Notes: generated by a model from the sequence alone, not told the origin. Shown: positions 18,695-27,822, numbered from the stretch's first letter. The stretch: DNA of 63,310 bases from Microthrixaceae bacterium (GCA_007118345.1 SKRR01000002.1:1-63310), one strand, 5' to 3'. Made by a program: numbers and translations.

Positions 18695-19978
18695 TCAGTC
18701 GATCCGTTCGGAGTCGACGCGTTCGGAGTCGACACGTTCGATGTCGACGCCCACCCCGCGGAGCCGTTCGACGAAGTGCTCGTAGCCGCGGTCGATGTGG
18801 TGCGCGTCGGCGATCGTGGTCGGGCCGTCGGCACCGAGCGCGGCGACGACGAGCGCCGCGCCCGCACGGATGTCGACCGCCCGCACGGGCGCACCCGACA
18901 GACGTCGCACCCCGTCGATCACCAGGTGATGGCCGTCGACACGCACCTGAGCGCCCATCCGGGCGAGTTCGCCGACATAGCGGAACCGACCCGAGAAGAC
19001 GTTCTCGGTGGCGTAGCTGGTGCCGTCGGCATACGCCAGCAGCGCGACCAGCATCGGCAGGTAGTCGGTGGCGAGGCCCGGGTACGGAAGGGTGGCGATG
19101 TCGACCGGGCGCGGACGACCCGAGGCCATCGCCCAGAGTCCACCTTCCTCCGGTGAGATCCGCAGCCCCATCCGGCCGAGCTTGTCGATGAGCAGGTCGA
19201 GGTGGTCGGGTCGCACGGCGCGCAGTGTCAGCTCGCCCCCCGCCACACCGAGCGCGGTGAGCAGGGTCGCCACCTCGATGCGATCGGGCACGACGGTGTG
19301 TTCCACCGCCCGCAGCTCTGCCACTCCGTCGATGGTGATGGTCGGACTCCCCGCACCGAGGATGCGACCCCCCATCCGGTTGAGGAAGGCAGCGAGGTCG
19401 GCGATCTCGGGTTCGCGGGCTGCGTTCTGCACCGTCGTGCGCCCGTCGGCGAGCACGCCCGCCATGAGCAGGTTCTCGGTCGCGCCGACGCTCGGGTACT
19501 CGAGCACCACCTCGGTCCCGCGCAGTTGCGTGGCGCGTCCTTCGATCATCCCGTGGGTGAGGGAGAACTCCGCACCCAACGCCTCGAGGCCGTGGAGGTG
19601 CATGTCGATCGGGCGCGACCCGAAGTCGTCGCCGCCGGGCATGGCCACCCGGGCCTGTCCCATCGCGGCGAGCAGCGGGCCGAGCACCGCGCTCGATGCT
19701 CGCATGCGTTCGACCAGCTCGTAGGGGGCCTCGGGCACGACGTCGGACCCCCGGACGATCTCGAGTGCGCCGTCCTCCCGCCACCGACCGGAGATCCGCA
19801 TGGCATCGAGCAACGCGAGCATGTGGTCGACGTCGGAGATCCGCGGCACGTTGCGCAACACGTACCGGCCCTCGGCGAGCACGCAGGCCGCCATCAGCTT
19901 CAGCGCCGAGTTCTTCGCACCCTGGACGGTGATCTCGCCGCGGAGCGGACCAGCGGGACGAACGACGAGACGGCTCAC
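18695..19978 (-). CDS. murA: UDP-N-acetylglucosamine 1-carboxyvinyltransferase, Asp variant
   Basis: First committed step of peptidoglycan synthesis: enolpyruvyl transfer from PEP to UDP-GlcNAc. 427 residues. VQGAKNSALKLMAA with its active-site Lys and the inside-out alpha/beta barrel repeats are clear. In the mobile loop the usual PGGC reads PGGD: residue 117 is Asp rather than Cys, as known in Mycobacterium tuberculosis, where it gives intrinsic fosfomycin resistance. GTG 19978 lies 6 nt after CATACT (leaderless fit); GTG 19984 with upstream GGAG is the alternative. The C-terminus ends in a repeated ERVDSERVDSERID tail. Confidence 0.92.
   Translation of the reverse strand: MSRLVVRPAGPLRGEITVQGAKNSALKLMAACVLAEGRYVLRNVPRISDVDHMLALLDAMRISGRWREDGALEIVRGSDVVPEAPYELVERMRASSAVLGPLLAAMGQARVAMPGGDDFGSRPIDMHLHGLEALGAEFSLTHGMIEGRATQLRGTEVVLEYPSVGATENLLMAGVLADGRTTVQNAAREPEIADLAAFLNRMGGRILGAGSPTITIDGVAELRAVEHTVVPDRIEVATLLTALGVAGGELTLRAVRPDHLDLLIDKLGRMGLRISPEEGGLWAMASGRPRPVDIATLPYPGLATDYLPMLVALLAYADGTSYATENVFSGRFRYVGELARMGAQVRVDGHHLVIDGVRRLSGAPVRAVDIRAGAALVVAALGADGPTTIADAHHIDRGYEHFVERLRGVGVDIERVDSERVDSERID
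18701..18746 (-). repeat. 15-bp tandem repeat in the murA tail
   Basis: A unit of the form GTTCGGAGTCGACGC is repeated about three times and encodes the successive ERVDS/ERVDS/ERID units at the very end of MurA, beyond the conserved fold. It looks like a slippage product that extended the C-terminus. Confidence 0.6.
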
Positions 19979-20070
19979 TCCCACAGTATGACTCCGTCGA
20001 CGGACCGACCCGGCGGTGCCGGGTAGGGTCCTGCCGCCGGTCGGGAGGCACCGAGCACCGGCGAGGGGCG

Positions 20071-21717
20071 ATGCCGACCATCGAGACGGTCCTTGAGTGC
20101 GACGACGAGGAGCTCTCACGTCGTCTGACGCCCCGTGATGATCTGCTCGTGGCGGAGACGCCGGTCAGTGGACCGGTGGAGGGTCGTCACCGTTTCGAGT
20201 GTCGCGAGGGGCCCTTCACGCGGTACCGACGCGAGGTCGACGTGGTGCCGGCCGGCCCCGCCGAGGCTCACAGCTACACAGTGACCCAGACCATCTCCTA
20301 CCGGCTGGCCATCCCCTACTGGTGGCGACTGTACGACATCGTCGTGCGACGGGCCCTGCCCTCGGGCCTCTCGCCGGGTGTGACGCCGTGGTGGTGCACG
20401 CCCGACCGCCTCGACGCCCGACGCTCGACGCTCGTCGCGGCGATGGCCCTGTTCAACCTCGTGGCCGGGCTCCTCTACGGCCTGCTCACCCAGGTCCTGA
20501 CCTTCGTGTCCGCGGACCTGGGCAACGGCTCGGCCGACGAGCAGGCGACCGTCTTCGCCGTCGTCCGGGTCGGTGTGGTGATCACCGCCGTCGCCATGGT
20601 CTTTGCCGACCGGGTCGGGCGCCGCCGGATCGCCCTGTGGTGCTTCGGGCTGTCGGCGGCGCTGACGATCGTGGCGGCGATCTCACCGTCGCTGTGGGTG
20701 CTCGCAGCGCTGCAACTCGTGTCGCGCAACCTGGCGATCGCGGGGCTCCTGTGCGTCGACACGATCGCGGTCGAGGAGCTGCCTCCCGGATCGAGAGCGA
20801 TGGTCACCGGCCTCGGCGCCCTGTCCTACGGACTCGGCGCCGGGTTCATCGTGATCGCACTGCCCCTCGCCGACCTGGGTGAGTGGGGATGGCGGCTCAC
20901 CTTCCTGGTGGCTGCAGTGACGGTGCCGATGATGGTCAGCGCAGCGAAGCACCTCCCCGAGAGCGGCCGCTTCGAACGGTTCGCCGCGCAGCGCAGCGCG
21001 TCCGGCGAGCCGAGCGCCGACACCGACACCGGCGAAGAGATCGGGGTCGAGGTCGAGGTGCACACGGAGCGGACCCCCGGCGGGACCGACGTGACCGTGG
21101 TGACCGAGTCCCAACGTGTGCGCGGGAGCCGCTTCCTGCTGATCGCCGTCATCATGTTCCTCTTCAACGTGTTCGTGGCGCCCTCGTCGCAGCTCCAGAA
21201 CGACTACCTCCGGGCGGAGCTGGGCTACACCGGCCTACTCATCGCGGTCTTCACGATCGCGACGGGCACCCCGGCGGGGCTCGGGGTGCTGCTCGGTGGC
21301 CGACTGGCCGACGTGCGGGGTCGACGGGCCGCGATCATCCCCGGGTTCCTGGCCCTCGCCGGGTTCACCGCGGTGTTCTTCATGACCAGCGGCGCGCCCA
21401 TGTGGATCGCCAAGTTGCTCGCCGGGGTCCTCGGGACGTTGGCGGTGCCGGCGATGGGCGTGATCGCTCCCGAATTGTTCCCCACGGGACGCCGCGGCGG
21501 AGTCCGGGGGGCGCTCACCACGATCGCCGTGGTCGGTTCGGTGGTCGGCCTGCTCGGGGCCGGAACGCTCGTCGAGTCCCTCGGCTACGGCACCGCCTTC
21601 CTGCTGCTCGCGATTGCTCCCGTTGCAGCGGCGGTGCTCGCACTCGCGATCCCCGAGACACGCGGCCGCGAGCTCGAGGAGATCAACCGACCGGACCCCG
21701 ACCAGCCCGACCGCTGA
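20071..21717 (+). CDS. MFS transporter with soluble N-terminal domain
   Basis: 548 residues. Residues 1-115 are soluble (VECDDEELS-like start, SYTVTQTISYRLAIPYWWRLYD) and could be a small lipid- or ligand-binding domain. Twelve membrane helices follow, with the A-type loop DRVGRRRIALWCFG, ELPPGSRAMVTGLG, a central acidic loop (about residues 315-345, rich in E/D/T), the repeat LADVRGRRAAIIPGF and the family ending ETRGRELEEI. The ending and loops suggest a sugar/metabolite:H+ symporter type. Start ATG 20071 follows GAGGGG. Substrate unknown. It faces the alpha/beta-hydrolase gene. Confidence 0.8.
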   Translation: MPTIETVLECDDEELSRRLTPRDDLLVAETPVSGPVEGRHRFECREGPFTRYRREVDVVPAGPAEAHSYTVTQTISYRLAIPYWWRLYDIVVRRALPSGLSPGVTPWWCTPDRLDARRSTLVAAMALFNLVAGLLYGLLTQVLTFVSADLGNGSADEQATVFAVVRVGVVITAVAMVFADRVGRRRIALWCFGLSAALTIVAAISPSLWVLAALQLVSRNLAIAGLLCVDTIAVEELPPGSRAMVTGLGALSYGLGAGFIVIALPLADLGEWGWRLTFLVAAVTVPMMVSAAKHLPESGRFERFAAQRSASGEPSADTDTGEEIGVEVEVHTERTPGGTDVTVVTESQRVRGSRFLLIAVIMFLFNVFVAPSSQLQNDYLRAELGYTGLLIAVFTIATGTPAGLGVLLGGRLADVRGRRAAIIPGFLALAGFTAVFFMTSGAPMWIAKLLAGVLGTLAVPAMGVIAPELFPTGRRGGVRGALTTIAVVGSVVGLLGAGTLVESLGYGTAFLLLAIAPVAAAVLALAIPETRGRELEEINRPDPDQPDR

Positions 21718-21720
21718 GCC

Positions 21721-22329
21721 TCAGCGTCCGAGCCAGCTCCGCAGTTCCTCGACGATGCGCTCGTCGGCGCCCGCGAGCTCGTGGCGTGCTCCCTCGACGG
21801 TGACCGGGGTGACGGGTCCTGCGACGAGCGCCTGCGCGTCGGCGAGCTCCTCGGGTGTTCCGAAGGGGTCACGGTCGCCCGAGACGAACAACGTCGGTAC
21901 GGTGACACGCGGCAGGTGCTCGGTGCGCAGACGGTCGGGCCTGCGGGGTGGATGCAGGGGGTAACCCAACAGCACCAACCCGGCTGCCGGCAGCGGCGGC
22001 TCGTCGGGCGGTGCCCCCTGCTTGGTCGCCCCGGTCGCCCCGGCGACCGCCATCGAGCACATGCGCCCGCCCATGGACCGCCCACCCAGCACGACGCGAC
22101 CGGGTTCGGTGCCGAGCTCCTCGCAGAGGCCCGCCACATCGGCCCGCAACGAGGCGACCAGCTTCACCGCGCGGTCGGGCGGCCGCCGACCTTCACGCCG
22201 GTACGGGAAATCGAAGCGCAGCACCGGCAACGGTGCCAGCGCTGCCTCGATCGCCAGCAGCGATGCGTGGTCCCGGTCGCTGCCGGCCCCCGGCCAGAGC
22301 GCGACCGCGTCGACGTCGTTCGGTCTCAC
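21721..22329 (-). CDS. Small alpha/beta hydrolase (KANL3/TEX30-like)
   Basis: 202 residues. GGRSMGGRM holds the nucleophilic Ser, VSGDRDPFG the Asp and GARHEL the His, so the catalytic triad is complete. Short alpha/beta hydrolases of this type are generally uncharacterised esterases or acylhydrolases. ATG 22329 overlaps the stop of the J-domain gene by 4 bp (ATGA), so the two are co-translated. Confidence 0.8.
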   Translation of the reverse strand: MRPNDVDAVALWPGAGSDRDHASLLAIEAALAPLPVLRFDFPYRREGRRPPDRAVKLVASLRADVAGLCEELGTEPGRVVLGGRSMGGRMCSMAVAGATGATKQGAPPDEPPLPAAGLVLLGYPLHPPRRPDRLRTEHLPRVTVPTLFVSGDRDPFGTPEELADAQALVAGPVTPVTVEGARHELAGADERIVEELRSWLGR

Positions 22330-23024
22330 CCCAACAGGATGCGTCGCGCCTCACCGAGCTGCGAGATCCGGTCGGCGGCGCCGTCGTCGGCGGCGCCGTG
22401 GTCCGGGTGCGCGTCGCGCAGGCGGCTGCGGTAGGCGCGCTGGATCTCACGACGCGACGGCAACGTCGCCACGCCACGGAGCTCCAGCAACTCGAGCGCC
22501 CAGGAGACCGGATCGGCGACCGCGCCGGCGTGTGCCATTCCGCCGTGGCCGGCGAGCGCGGAGATGAGCGCCGTGTCGGACCCACCCCGCCACGCGAAGC
22601 CCTTCCGAACGGCGTCCATGACCGCGGGGCGCGCCGATGCCGGCACCCGCCCGGCCGCGTACACCGCGCACAGGACGTGCTGGGCGGGGGTGCCGTGCTC
22701 GGGGTCGAACTCGAACTGCAGGGACTCCCCGTGACCGACGAGTCGGTGGACGCTGCGTTGGAGGCCGATCCGGTCCTGCTGGAGCCGGTGCCGCAAGCGC
22801 GGCTGCACGATGCGGCGGCCGTGCTCCAGGTCGGTCATCAGGTGACGGACCTCGTCGTGGAAGTCCTCGTCGAGATCTGCGCCGAACCGGGCAGCGACAC
22901 CGCCGAGCAGCACGCCGCCGAACCCCGGCGCCGGGTCGCAGGGCAGCTCGAGCTGCCCGAGCGCCACTCGCCGGGTCGGTGCGATCGGTCGTGACAGGAA
23001 CGTCTCGAGCTCGGCGAGGAGCAT
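22326..23024 (-). CDS. J-domain (DnaJ-like) protein
   Basis: 232 residues from ATG 23024; an extension to 23069 has no support. Residues 1-170 form an uncharacterised helical region. A J-domain fills the C-terminus: REIQRAYRSRLRDAHPDHG contains the HPD motif needed to stimulate DnaK. The reversed layout (J-domain last) and the absence of G/F-rich and zinc-finger parts make it a class III J-protein, which usually brings one specific client to DnaK. Its partner, by 4-bp overlap, is the downstream hydrolase. Confidence 0.78.
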   Translation of the reverse strand: MLLAELETFLSRPIAPTRRVALGQLELPCDPAPGFGGVLLGGVAARFGADLDEDFHDEVRHLMTDLEHGRRIVQPRLRHRLQQDRIGLQRSVHRLVGHGESLQFEFDPEHGTPAQHVLCAVYAAGRVPASARPAVMDAVRKGFAWRGGSDTALISALAGHGGMAHAGAVADPVSWALELLELRGVATLPSRREIQRAYRSRLRDAHPDHGAADDGAADRISQLGEARRILLG

Positions 23025-23078
23025 GCGACACCGTACCGCTCGTGCGCTGCGAGGCTGCAGTCGCACCAAGGGCCGGAC

Positions 23079-24071
23079 TCAGCCGGGCACCCGGTAGGGC
23101 TGCAGCGCACCAGGAGGAACCCTGCCGAACCGGCCGGTCTGGAAGTCCTCGACCGCGGCGACGAGTTCGGCCCGGCTGTTCATGACGAACGGACCGTGTT
23201 GGGCCACCGGTTCGCCGATGGGGCGTCCACCGAGCACCAGCACGTCGAGCGTGGCTGACCCGTCGTCGACGGCGGCGTCACCGTCGATGCGGTCCCCACC
23301 GTCGACCCTGACGAGATCGCCGTCGGTGAGCACGGCGAGTTGACCGGTGTGCACCGGCGCCGCGTCGTCGCCGACACTGCCGGACCCCGAGAGCACGTAG
23401 ACGAGCGCGTTGTGGTCGGCCGCCCAGGGCAGCTCGAGGCGTGCACCGGGCTGCACGGTGGCGTGGACGAAGGTGATCGGCGTGTGGGTCGACCCCGGAC
23501 CGCGATGGCGGTCGAGCTCGCCGGCGATCAGACGGACGAGTGCTCCGCCGTCGGGCGAGGCCAGCAGCGTGACGAGGTCGCCGTCGAGGTGCTGGTAGGC
23601 CGGGGCGATCATCTTGTCCCTCGACGGCAGGTTCACCCACAGCTGCACGCCGTGGAAGGTGCCGCCCGAGATGACGAGCTCCTTGGGGGGCGTCTCGATG
23701 TGCAGGATGCCGCTGCCGGCGGTCATCCACTGGGTGGCCCCGTCGGTGATGAGGCCACCACCTCCGTGGGAGTCCTGATGGGCGAATCGTCCTTCGAGCA
23801 GGTAGGTCACGGTCTCGAAACCGCGGTGCGGGTGCCACGAGGTGCCTCGCGGCTCACCCGGCTGGTAGTGGATCTCGCCCATCTGGTCCATGTGGATGAA
23901 CGGGTCGAGCACCGAGTGCGGCACCCCGGCGAATGCCCGACGCACCGGGAACCCCTCGCCCTCGAAGCCCGCCGGAGCGGTGGTCACCGAGGCCACGGTC
24001 CGGGGACGTGCGACGTCGAGCGGGGCGACGAGACGGGGAAGTGTGAGCGTGTCGGCGGTGACGGCGGGCAT
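23079..24071 (-). CDS. Pirin-family bicupin protein
   Basis: 330 residues. The N-terminal cupin has HPHRGFETVTYLLEGRF and HIETP, giving His80, His82, His124 and Glu126 as the predicted metal site. This set matches pirins with quercetin 2,3-dioxygenase-type iron or copper sites; substrate uncertain. The C-terminal cupin (THTPITFVHATVQPGARLELPW) lacks such a set. GGAGG is placed 6 nt before ATG 24071, in contrast to the leaderless neighbours. A palindrome upstream may be its operator. Confidence 0.88.
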   Translation of the reverse strand: MPAVTADTLTLPRLVAPLDVARPRTVASVTTAPAGFEGEGFPVRRAFAGVPHSVLDPFIHMDQMGEIHYQPGEPRGTSWHPHRGFETVTYLLEGRFAHQDSHGGGGLITDGATQWMTAGSGILHIETPPKELVISGGTFHGVQLWVNLPSRDKMIAPAYQHLDGDLVTLLASPDGGALVRLIAGELDRHRGPGSTHTPITFVHATVQPGARLELPWAADHNALVYVLSGSGSVGDDAAPVHTGQLAVLTDGDLVRVDGGDRIDGDAAVDDGSATLDVLVLGGRPIGEPVAQHGPFVMNSRAELVAAVEDFQTGRFGRVPPGALQPYRVPG

Positions 24072-24099
24072 GGGTGCCTCCGATTCCTCTGCATGGTCA

Positions 24100-24115
24100 C
24101 TGATTGACGTATCAG
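24100..24115. promoter_or_regulatory. Inverted repeat upstream of pirin
   Basis: CTGATTGACGTATCAG has perfect 5-bp arms (CTGAT/ATCAG) around a 6-bp spacer. It lies 29 bp upstream of the pirin ATG, between the two minus-strand genes. Its place and symmetry suit a dimeric repressor site. No regulator is encoded beside it. Confidence 0.35.
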
Positions 24116-24162
24116 AGGTTGGAACCCGTCACCGCTCGTCGCCATTCCCGCCCGGCGGGCGC

Positions 24163-25371
24163 TCAGCTGGTGTGGAGGGGCGGGTCCCACCGCTGGTTCG
24201 GAACCGAACCCGGAGGGGGTGGCGGCATCACCGTCGATGGACGCGGGCCTCGCAACCGGCCCAACTCGATGGCACGACGTACCTCGTCGGGCCCGATGAA
24301 CCCGATCGACCGCCCGTCGTGCTCGACGACCACATGGGCGCCTCCGGCTGATCCGACGCGCTCGAGCGCATCGGTGAGCTGCTCGTACGGAGAAGCCACC
24401 GCGATGGCATCACCGCTGGTGGCGATGTCAACCACGTCGGTGGTCGGCCACTGCTCCGCAGGGAGGCGCCGCACGGCATCCATGCCGACCACACCGACGA
24501 CCCGCCCCTGCCAGTCGACCACTGCGACGGTCGGCCGCGACGTGCGCCGCAGCGCGCCCTCGACGAGGTCGGCGACGGAGGTCCAGGTGGTCACGGTCTC
24601 GGGCATCGGGCCCATCGCCTCGCCCACGGTCAGCGCCCCGAGGGCACGCCGACCGACGAAGTGCGTGTGCTCCATGCGGGCGGCGTTGAAGAGGAACCAG
24701 CCGATCAGGATCGTCCACAGGCCGGTGAAACCCTGCAGGACCACCAGCTCGAACAGCCCGAGGCCGATGAGCCCGCCACCGACGAACTTGCCGACCGACG
24801 CGGCACCGATGCGGCCCGAGACCCGGTCGCCACGGATCCGCCACAGCGCCGCGGCGAGGATCCGACCCCCGTCGAGCGGCGCGCCCGGGATGAGGTTGAA
24901 CACCCCGAGGAATCCGTTGATGATGCCGAGCCACGCGAGCATCGTCGTGTAGACGACCGGCACACCGAGCTGCGCCAGCCCGAACGCCATGGCGAGGAAC
25001 ACCGCTCCGAGACCGAGGCTGGTGGCCGGTCCGGCGGCGGTGATGCGGAACTCGGCCCCCGGGGTGCGTGGCTCGTTGCCGAACTGGGCGAACCCGCCGA
25101 AGAGCCAGAGCGTGATGCCCTCGACCTCCACCTCGTTGCGACGAGCGACCACTGCGTGGGCGAGTTCGTGGGCCAGCAGGCTTCCGAGGAACAGCAGCGC
25201 ACCGACGATGCCGACGGTCCAGTACACCGAGCTGACGAGGCCGGGGGCTCCGTTGGGAAGGATGATCGCCGCGAGACCCCAGGTGAGCAGCCCCCCGATG
25301 ACCACGACGCCGAGATCCATCGACAACGGGACACCGAGGACCTTGCCCAGTCGGATCGATCCCTGTCGCAT
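24163..25371 (-). CDS. Site-2-type intramembrane metalloprotease with CBS pair
   Basis: 402 residues, peptidase family M50 with about six membrane helices. AHELAHAVVARR gives the HExxH zinc site (His68, Glu69, His72), and NLIPGAPLDGGRIL the third ligand (Asp167). After the membrane part two CBS motifs (about residues 250-385: DLVEGALRRTSRPTVAVVD, DAIAVASPYEQLTDAL) form a cytosolic nucleotide-sensing module. This architecture (M50 plus CBS) is the SpoIVFB-like group, cleaving membrane-embedded regulators. Start ATG 25371 follows GGGAG at 6 nt. Client not evident from the neighbourhood. Confidence 0.92.
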   Translation of the reverse strand: MRQGSIRLGKVLGVPLSMDLGVVVIGGLLTWGLAAIILPNGAPGLVSSVYWTVGIVGALLFLGSLLAHELAHAVVARRNEVEVEGITLWLFGGFAQFGNEPRTPGAEFRITAAGPATSLGLGAVFLAMAFGLAQLGVPVVYTTMLAWLGIINGFLGVFNLIPGAPLDGGRILAAALWRIRGDRVSGRIGAASVGKFVGGGLIGLGLFELVVLQGFTGLWTILIGWFLFNAARMEHTHFVGRRALGALTVGEAMGPMPETVTTWTSVADLVEGALRRTSRPTVAVVDWQGRVVGVVGMDAVRRLPAEQWPTTDVVDIATSGDAIAVASPYEQLTDALERVGSAGGAHVVVEHDGRSIGFIGPDEVRRAIELGRLRGPRPSTVMPPPPPGSVPNQRWDPPLHTS

Positions 25372-25470
25372 GGTCGCTCCCTTTCGCCGGATGTTCCGAC
25401 GTGGTCAACACGCTACCGACCGTACCCCTGCCCCGAAGGGTCGAAAGGGTCGTCGGCGCTGAGTCGGTCT

Positions 25471-26259
25471 TCAGCCCCCACGGACCAACGTGATCGAGTG
25501 GTGACCCTCCCGGACCGTCGACTCGTCGGGGTCGAACCGGTAGTCGAGCGGGTGCTCCCAGTCGGCCAGGTCGCCGGGGCACGGCACCTCCTCGGTGACC
25601 AGGTGGCGCACGAGTGCCCCCTTGAGCAGCTTGTTCCAGTGCGAGACCGTGACCAGGCTGCCGTCGTCACGACGGTCAGCGAAGCGCACGGTGCACACCG
25701 CGGCACCCGGCGGGGCGGTCCAGGCAGCGTCGTGCTCGTTCGGCAACAGGTTCCAGACCAGCCCGGCGGCACCGACGCGCCCTTCCACCGCCTCGTCGAT
25801 CGCCGGACGCCACCACGTGGAGAGACGGCCGAGTCGGCCCAGCGACGCGCCCATCTTGAGCTTGTAGTCGGGGATCGGATCCGTTGGTGCCACGACCCCC
25901 CAGAGCCCGGAGAAGATCAGCACCCGGGCATCCAACCGACGGCGGGCCGCCGCTGCAAGCGTGCCGGCGTCGAGTTCGTCGTAGAGCACTCCGGTGTACC
26001 GCTCGATCGCCGGGAGCGTCGGAGCGGCGTCGATCACCCGGTTCGCAGCGGTCGCCGCGGCGAGCGCCTCGCCCTTGACCCCCAGCAGCGCACCACGCCG
26101 AGTGGCGTTCGCCCGCATCGCGCCTCGGAGCGCCCGCTGGACCTGGGCCCGCCGGGAATCCAGGTCCACCGCCATCGTGCCCGGCGACCAGGGGGGTCCG
26201 GCACCGCCAGCCGCCTTGCCCTCGGACGGCGGCAGCAGGATCAACGCATCGGTCGCCAT
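25471..26259 (-). CDS. yaaA: YaaA-family peroxide-stress protein (DUF328)
   Basis: 262 residues. ILLPPSEGKA and FSGLWGVVAPTDPIPDYKLKMG are the family signatures; WNLLPNEHDAAW and VSHWNKLLKG follow. In E. coli the relative limits free iron and oxidative DNA damage during peroxide stress; the fold binds DNA. Start ATG 26259 is chosen over an upstream ATG (26367) because the latter would overlap the next gene and adds unconserved sequence. It follows the 386-residue hypothetical protein by 7 bp on the same strand, so the pair may be cotranscribed. Confidence 0.88.
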   Translation of the reverse strand: MATDALILLPPSEGKAAGGAGPPWSPGTMAVDLDSRRAQVQRALRGAMRANATRRGALLGVKGEALAAATAANRVIDAAPTLPAIERYTGVLYDELDAGTLAAAARRRLDARVLIFSGLWGVVAPTDPIPDYKLKMGASLGRLGRLSTWWRPAIDEAVEGRVGAAGLVWNLLPNEHDAAWTAPPGAAVCTVRFADRRDDGSLVTVSHWNKLLKGALVRHLVTEEVPCPGDLADWEHPLDYRFDPDESTVREGHHSITLVRGG

Positions 26260-26266
26260 CGGCACA

Positions 26267-27427
26267 TCATGGTGCAACCGGGGCGGCCGCCATGGAGTCC
26301 GGGTCGACCATGAGCCACTCGTGATCGACCGCCTCGAAGTCCGCTGCGGTGAAACGTCGCAGATCACCGAGGTCGTCGCGGTCGAAGCGACCGTCGGGGG
26401 TGCCCCGGATGGCGAAGGCCTGCCCCGAGGTGTCCATCAGGAGGATGCCATGGCGCTGCATCGCCTCGGCGACCACCTGCGCCTGAGGCCCCAGCCCCGA
26501 CAGGTCCGCATCCTCACGGAGCCGGAGCCAGGTGCCCATCGGGGGCGCGTCGGGGTCGTCGGACAGCCCGTCGGTGGCACGAGCGGGCCACACGTGACGG
26601 GTCGAGGAGATCTCGGGCGATGCCGCCCAGATGACGTGGTCGACCGAACCGGCGGCGACCTCGTCGTAGGTGACCACACCCGGGAGCAGCGGCAGGCCCG
26701 ATGCGGTGGTCGAGTACTCGCCGTAGTCGAGCGAGTCGAGGTCCCAGATCGCGCCGGACCCGGCTTCCCACCGCCCGAACCAGACCACGGTGCCGAGCAG
26801 CTCCCACATCAGCCGCCGGTCCCGGTCGAGCGCCACGTAGTGGTTGTCGAACCCGTAGGTGGGCATGGACTCGATGTAGGCGGGGTCCGCGATCGGCACC
26901 GGTCCCTCGTAGGTGCTCCACGGTGCCCGGTACCGGACCCTGGTCGTGGGGGTGTCCTCGTCGACGGGGTTGAACGGAATGCCCCAGATGACACCACGGG
27001 CGGGTCCACCGAAGTTCGCGCTGAGTGGCAGATCACCCAGTGCTGTGGTCCAGCGCTCGCTGTCGGGTGCGACGTCGAGGTCGTCGATCGGACGACCGAA
27101 GAAGCCCTCTTCGGGGAACAGGGGCCCGGTCGGGGGGAACTCGGGGGTCGTGAACGCGGGTGGCCAGGTCACCACGGTGGCGAGCACGGCGGCGGTGAGC
27201 GCCGCCGCCGTCACCGCGAGGACCACCGGCGGACGCCGGACACCGCGCCGGACACGGCGCCGGCGAACCAGGAGCACCACCGCGACCGCGACCAGCGACA
27301 GCACCGACAGCAGGCCGAACACTGCGGGGGCCAGCTGTTCGGAGCCGGGCAGCACGACGTCGGAACCGACCACTTCGAACGGTTCGCCCTCACCGGTTGC
27401 GTCCGACTGGATGCGGATCGTTCCCAT
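26267..27427 (-). CDS. Uncharacterised membrane-anchored extracytoplasmic protein
   Basis: 386 residues. Two hydrophobic segments near the N-terminus (about 34-54 and 67-87) flank an Arg-rich cytoplasmic stretch. The rest is outside: GVIWGIPFNPV, HYVALDRDRRLMWELLG, GSGAIWDLDS, GLPLLPGVVTYDEVAAGSVDHVIWA, PPMGTWLRLREDADL and MQRHGILLMDTSGQ. This pattern recalls a widespread but undefined family of secreted bacterial proteins; I cannot assign a reaction. AGGAG precedes ATG 27427. tRNA-Arg is directly upstream on the same strand. Confidence 0.6.
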   Translation of the reverse strand: MGTIRIQSDATGEGEPFEVVGSDVVLPGSEQLAPAVFGLLSVLSLVAVAVVLLVRRRRVRRGVRRPPVVLAVTAAALTAAVLATVVTWPPAFTTPEFPPTGPLFPEEGFFGRPIDDLDVAPDSERWTTALGDLPLSANFGGPARGVIWGIPFNPVDEDTPTTRVRYRAPWSTYEGPVPIADPAYIESMPTYGFDNHYVALDRDRRLMWELLGTVVWFGRWEAGSGAIWDLDSLDYGEYSTTASGLPLLPGVVTYDEVAAGSVDHVIWAASPEISSTRHVWPARATDGLSDDPDAPPMGTWLRLREDADLSGLGPQAQVVAEAMQRHGILLMDTSGQAFAIRGTPDGRFDRDDLGDLRRFTAADFEAVDHEWLMVDPDSMAAAPVAP

Positions 27428-27455
27428 CGCTCCTGCGCCTCGACCGCCGTGTTCG

Positions 27456-27529
27456 CGCCCCCGGCAGGATTCGAACCTGCGACCATCGGATTAGAAGTCC
27501 GGTGCTCTGTCCAGCTGAGCTACGGGGGC
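27456..27529 (-). tRNA. tRNA-Arg (anticodon TCT)
   Basis: 74 nt. Acceptor GCCCCCG pairs with CGGGGGC; the anticodon loop CTTCTAA carries TCT (codon AGA); the T-arm is GCAGGTTCGAATCCTGC. The discriminator is G and the CCA end is not encoded. Confidence 0.95.
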
Positions 27530-27602
27530 AGGAGGCCCACCGTACCGGCCGCACCGGGTTCGGGACGCAGGGGTGGGACCGTCTATGCTCTCCACCTCAC
27601 GT

Positions 27603-27678
27603 GGTGGCCGTAGCTCAGCCCGGTTAGAGCGCCAGGTTGTGGCCCTGGAGGTCGGGGGTTCAAGTCCCCTCGGTCACC
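27603..27678 (+). tRNA. tRNA-His (anticodon GTG)
   Basis: The acceptor GTGGCCG (27604-27610) pairs with CGGTCAC; the anticodon loop TTGTGGC carries GTG. An encoded G at 27603 faces discriminator C at 27678, the G-1:C73 identity pair of bacterial tRNA-His. CCA is not encoded. Confidence 0.95.
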
Positions 27679-27822
27679 CTGATGGCTCGGTGGGTCGGCT
27701 CCGGCCGTCCCACCGGGCCGAGACGTCCCTGCGGACCGCGCAGCGTCACCGGCGACCGGGATTCCGTCGGGCGCCGGTTGCTCGCTACACTCGTCGCTCC
27801 GCCCCGCTCGTGGGCGGTCGCT

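Noticed and set aside
18073-18894. Long form of the NFU gene
   Set aside because: A GTG at 18333 with AGGAG fits the 86-residue NFU domain. The upstream extension overlaps the small membrane protein and murA.
13757-21726. Small palindromes at convergent stops (for example CGCTGAGCCTCAGCG at 21712-21726)
   Set aside because: TGA facing TCA makes such symmetry by itself. Stems are short, so they are not called terminators except where long.
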